Below, one piece after another: positions 62,794 through 64,000 of a stretch of 64,000 nucleotides of DNA. Position 1 is the stretch's first letter. The number at the start of each line of letters is the position of its first letter. Where the stretch lies: the NCBI RefSeq assembly GCF_002835665.1, contig NZ_PIZV01000051.1, forward strand, positions 62,001 to 126,000. The letters are read 5' to 3'. The position numbers were made by a program, and so were the translations under genes. Below the pieces are notes generated by a model that ran no database searches, was not told the DNA's origin, and was given only the letters and a program-made list of their open reading frames with translations. The stretch is from Chryseobacterium sp. PMSZPI (GTDB lineage Bacteria; Bacteroidota; Bacteroidia; Flavobacteriales; Weeksellaceae).

Positions 62794-62826
62794 GGCTGGG
62801 TACAGATGAAAACTTGTGCCCAGCCT
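62794..62826 (+). terminator. Hairpin after valS (weak terminator)
   Basis: Stem GGCTGGGTACA/TGTGCCCAGCC (one wobble) without a strong T run. Confidence 0.5.
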
Positions 62827-62851
62827 TATGATTTAAAAAGAAAAAGAATAG

Positions 62852-63487
62852 ATGACACATATAGAAAACATACAAAAATTATTTTCAAAAGACTTTGTGG
62901 AAAGTCCGCTGTTAGAAAGCTTTGAAGTAGGAAAACTTTATCTTTCCAGCGGAAAATTGGTTGCGTGTGATCCTTTGATCACGAATGATATGCTTCCTTT
63001 TTCTACAGAATTTCCAAAGGGAGAGTTTTCTGTTATGTTACACAAAGAAAGAGAAAGTAATTGCGTGGCATACGCGGAAATTATTTTTAACACCAAAGAA
63101 ATTGCAGAGTGGAAACTGGCAACTACTGCGGGACAGAATGTAAAAGACCTGGCAGAAGGAGAGGTATTCGGTTATCCTGTGGAAAGTGGGATGGGCTGTT
63201 TAATGGATGTAGATACACAGAATAGCCTTAATGAATTGGAGCAAAAATTATTTAAGAATAAAGGAGCCGATTTTATGGGAATTTATGAAGAATTTTTCCA
63301 TGAACATTTCTTTGATGAAAACGGTGCAATTGATCAATATGCATTCTTAAAGCCCTCTGAAGAACGTCCTGGAACTATATTTGCTTTTGAAACAGGATAC
63401 GGTGAAGGTTTTTATGCCAGCTATATCGGTTATGCTAAAGATCAATCGCCGGTAAAGATAATTACTGAATTTATTGAAATAAGTTAA
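62852..63487 (+). CDS. DUF4241 domain protein
   Basis: 211 residues, no signal peptide. Strand-rich sequence with LYLSSGKLVACDPLI, then EVFGYPVESGMGCLMD and ERPGTIFAFETGYGEGFYASYIG, which matches the DUF4241 family as I know it. The function is unknown. Lies after valS with a hairpin between them, so co-transcription is uncertain. Confidence 0.8.
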   Translation: MTHIENIQKLFSKDFVESPLLESFEVGKLYLSSGKLVACDPLITNDMLPFSTEFPKGEFSVMLHKERESNCVAYAEIIFNTKEIAEWKLATTAGQNVKDLAEGEVFGYPVESGMGCLMDVDTQNSLNELEQKLFKNKGADFMGIYEEFFHEHFFDENGAIDQYAFLKPSEERPGTIFAFETGYGEGFYASYIGYAKDQSPVKIITEFIEIS

Positions 63488-63557
63488 GTAAATTTAATTA
63501 TTTTTGAGATGCAATTTTTTGTTTGTTATAAAATTTTAAACTAATAGTAAAAACACA

Positions 63558-64000
63558 ATGAAATTCTCATCAGAACAACCCAAAATTATTGTTGTAGGTA
63601 GCTCATCAATTGATCTGGTTTTAGAAACCGATAAACTTCCTTTACCCAATGAAACTGTTTTAGCTGTTAATTCAGATAGTTATTTTGGAGGAAAAGGTGC
63701 CAATCAGGCGGTGGGAACATCGAGGCTAGGTGCAAGTGTTTATTTCATTGGATGCGTAGGTATGGATCCTTTGGGGCAACAGATCATGAGGAATCTGGTA
63801 GGGGAGAGTGTTAATGTAGGATTTGTTCATGAAACGGATAAAGAATCGACAGGTACTGCTTATGTGACAACCTGTAAAGGGAATGCTGCCATTGTGGTAG
63901 TTCCTGCAGCCAATAAGTATCTTAGCAAATCTCATATAGATGAGGCAGATCGTTATTTCCATACAACCGACCTTGTATTGGTACAACTTGAAGTTTCGAT
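63558..64000 (+). CDS. PfkB family carbohydrate kinase (ribokinase-like), 3' end outside window
   Basis: 147 codons visible from the ATG at 63558; the frame is open to the last base. N-terminal PKIIVVGSSSIDLVLETDKL, the FGGKGANQAVGTSRLGASV motif of ribokinases, and GCVGMDPLGQQI are visible; the catalytic C-terminal half is outside the window. Ribokinase is the best guess by the GGKGANQA motif, but other sugar kinases of the family are possible. Confidence 0.85.
   Translation, partial: MKFSSEQPKIIVVGSSSIDLVLETDKLPLPNETVLAVNSDSYFGGKGANQAVGTSRLGASVYFIGCVGMDPLGQQIMRNLVGESVNVGFVHETDKESTGTAYVTTCKGNAAIVVVPAANKYLSKSHIDEADRYFHTTDLVLVQLEVS

Noticed and set aside
62794..62826. Attenuator-like hairpin before the DUF4241 gene
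   Set aside because: No leader ORF and no T run; it is more simply the weak end of valS.
1..64000. CRISPR array, prophage, tRNA or transposase genes
   Set aside because: Looked for regular direct repeats, phage structural genes, cloverleaf sequences and transposase motifs; none was convincing.

Overview
This window looks like chromosomal DNA of a Chryseobacterium-like flavobacterium (Bacteroidota, Flavobacteriia, Weeksellaceae). The evidence is the low GC content, many TAnnTTTG (-7) / TTG (-33) flavobacterial promoters with short or no leaders, a type IX secretion C-terminal domain, Bacteroidota-type families (DUF6427, DUF6341, DUF3109, DUF1573, OstA-like, M16 and M3 peptidases) and TonB receptor plus lipoprotein pairs. 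I see no prophage, CRISPR array, tRNA, transposase or integrase. Most of the window is core genome, with short accessory and intergenic patches.

Layout. 1-2.8 kb: 3' part of a TonB-dependent receptor and a lipoprotein. 3-9.5 kb: trigger factor, a LolA-like secreted protein, a large M16 peptidase and a putative double-hotdog protein. 9.5-14.6 kb: mostly minus strand (DUF3109, DUF6427, universal stress protein, FAH hydrolase, DUF2007/zinc ribbon, DEDDh exonuclease, phosphatidylserine synthase). 14.6-24.3 kb: plus strand (LTA-synthase-like sulfatase, DUF2147, ECF sigma plus membrane partner, pyruvate dehydrogenase E1 beta, Kup K+ transporter, Fur-family regulator, OstA-like protein). 24.4-33.4 kb: T9SS cargo, class III aminotransferase, START-like protein, a degenerate class IV aminotransferase-like protein, amidase, YqgE, PdxH, HU, PanD and a flippase-like membrane protein. 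33.5-45 kb: mostly minus strand (GNAT, TyrS with a putative leader peptide/attenuator, a hydrolase/methyltransferase operon, an ArsR/SRPBCC operon, YqaE, M3 peptidase). 45-51 kb: SRPBCC, GreA-like factor, DoxX, nitroreductase, S16-RimM, and a divergent HTH regulator / surface-repeat protein pair. 51.6-64 kb: AsnS, RpoN, acyl-CoA synthetase, a second ECF sigma/membrane pair, RNase P RNA, PPK2, DUF1573, ValS, DUF4241 and the 5' part of a PfkB/ribokinase gene.

The most interesting candidate is upstream of tyrS. A 31-codon ORF with Tyr codons at positions 16, 17 and 21 lies behind a good near-leaderless promoter. It is followed by a perfect 11-bp terminator hairpin just before tyrS. The RNA segments can form mutually exclusive 1:2, 2:3 and 3:4 pairings, as in classical ribosome-mediated attenuation. 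Other points of note are two paralogous ECF sigma/four-helix membrane protein pairs, an aminotransferase-like protein that appears to lack its PLP lysine, a GreA-like factor with an altered coiled-coil tip, and several families of long inverted-repeat intergenic elements, one of them MITE-like.

All functional calls rest on reading motifs by eye. No database search or folding calculation was run.
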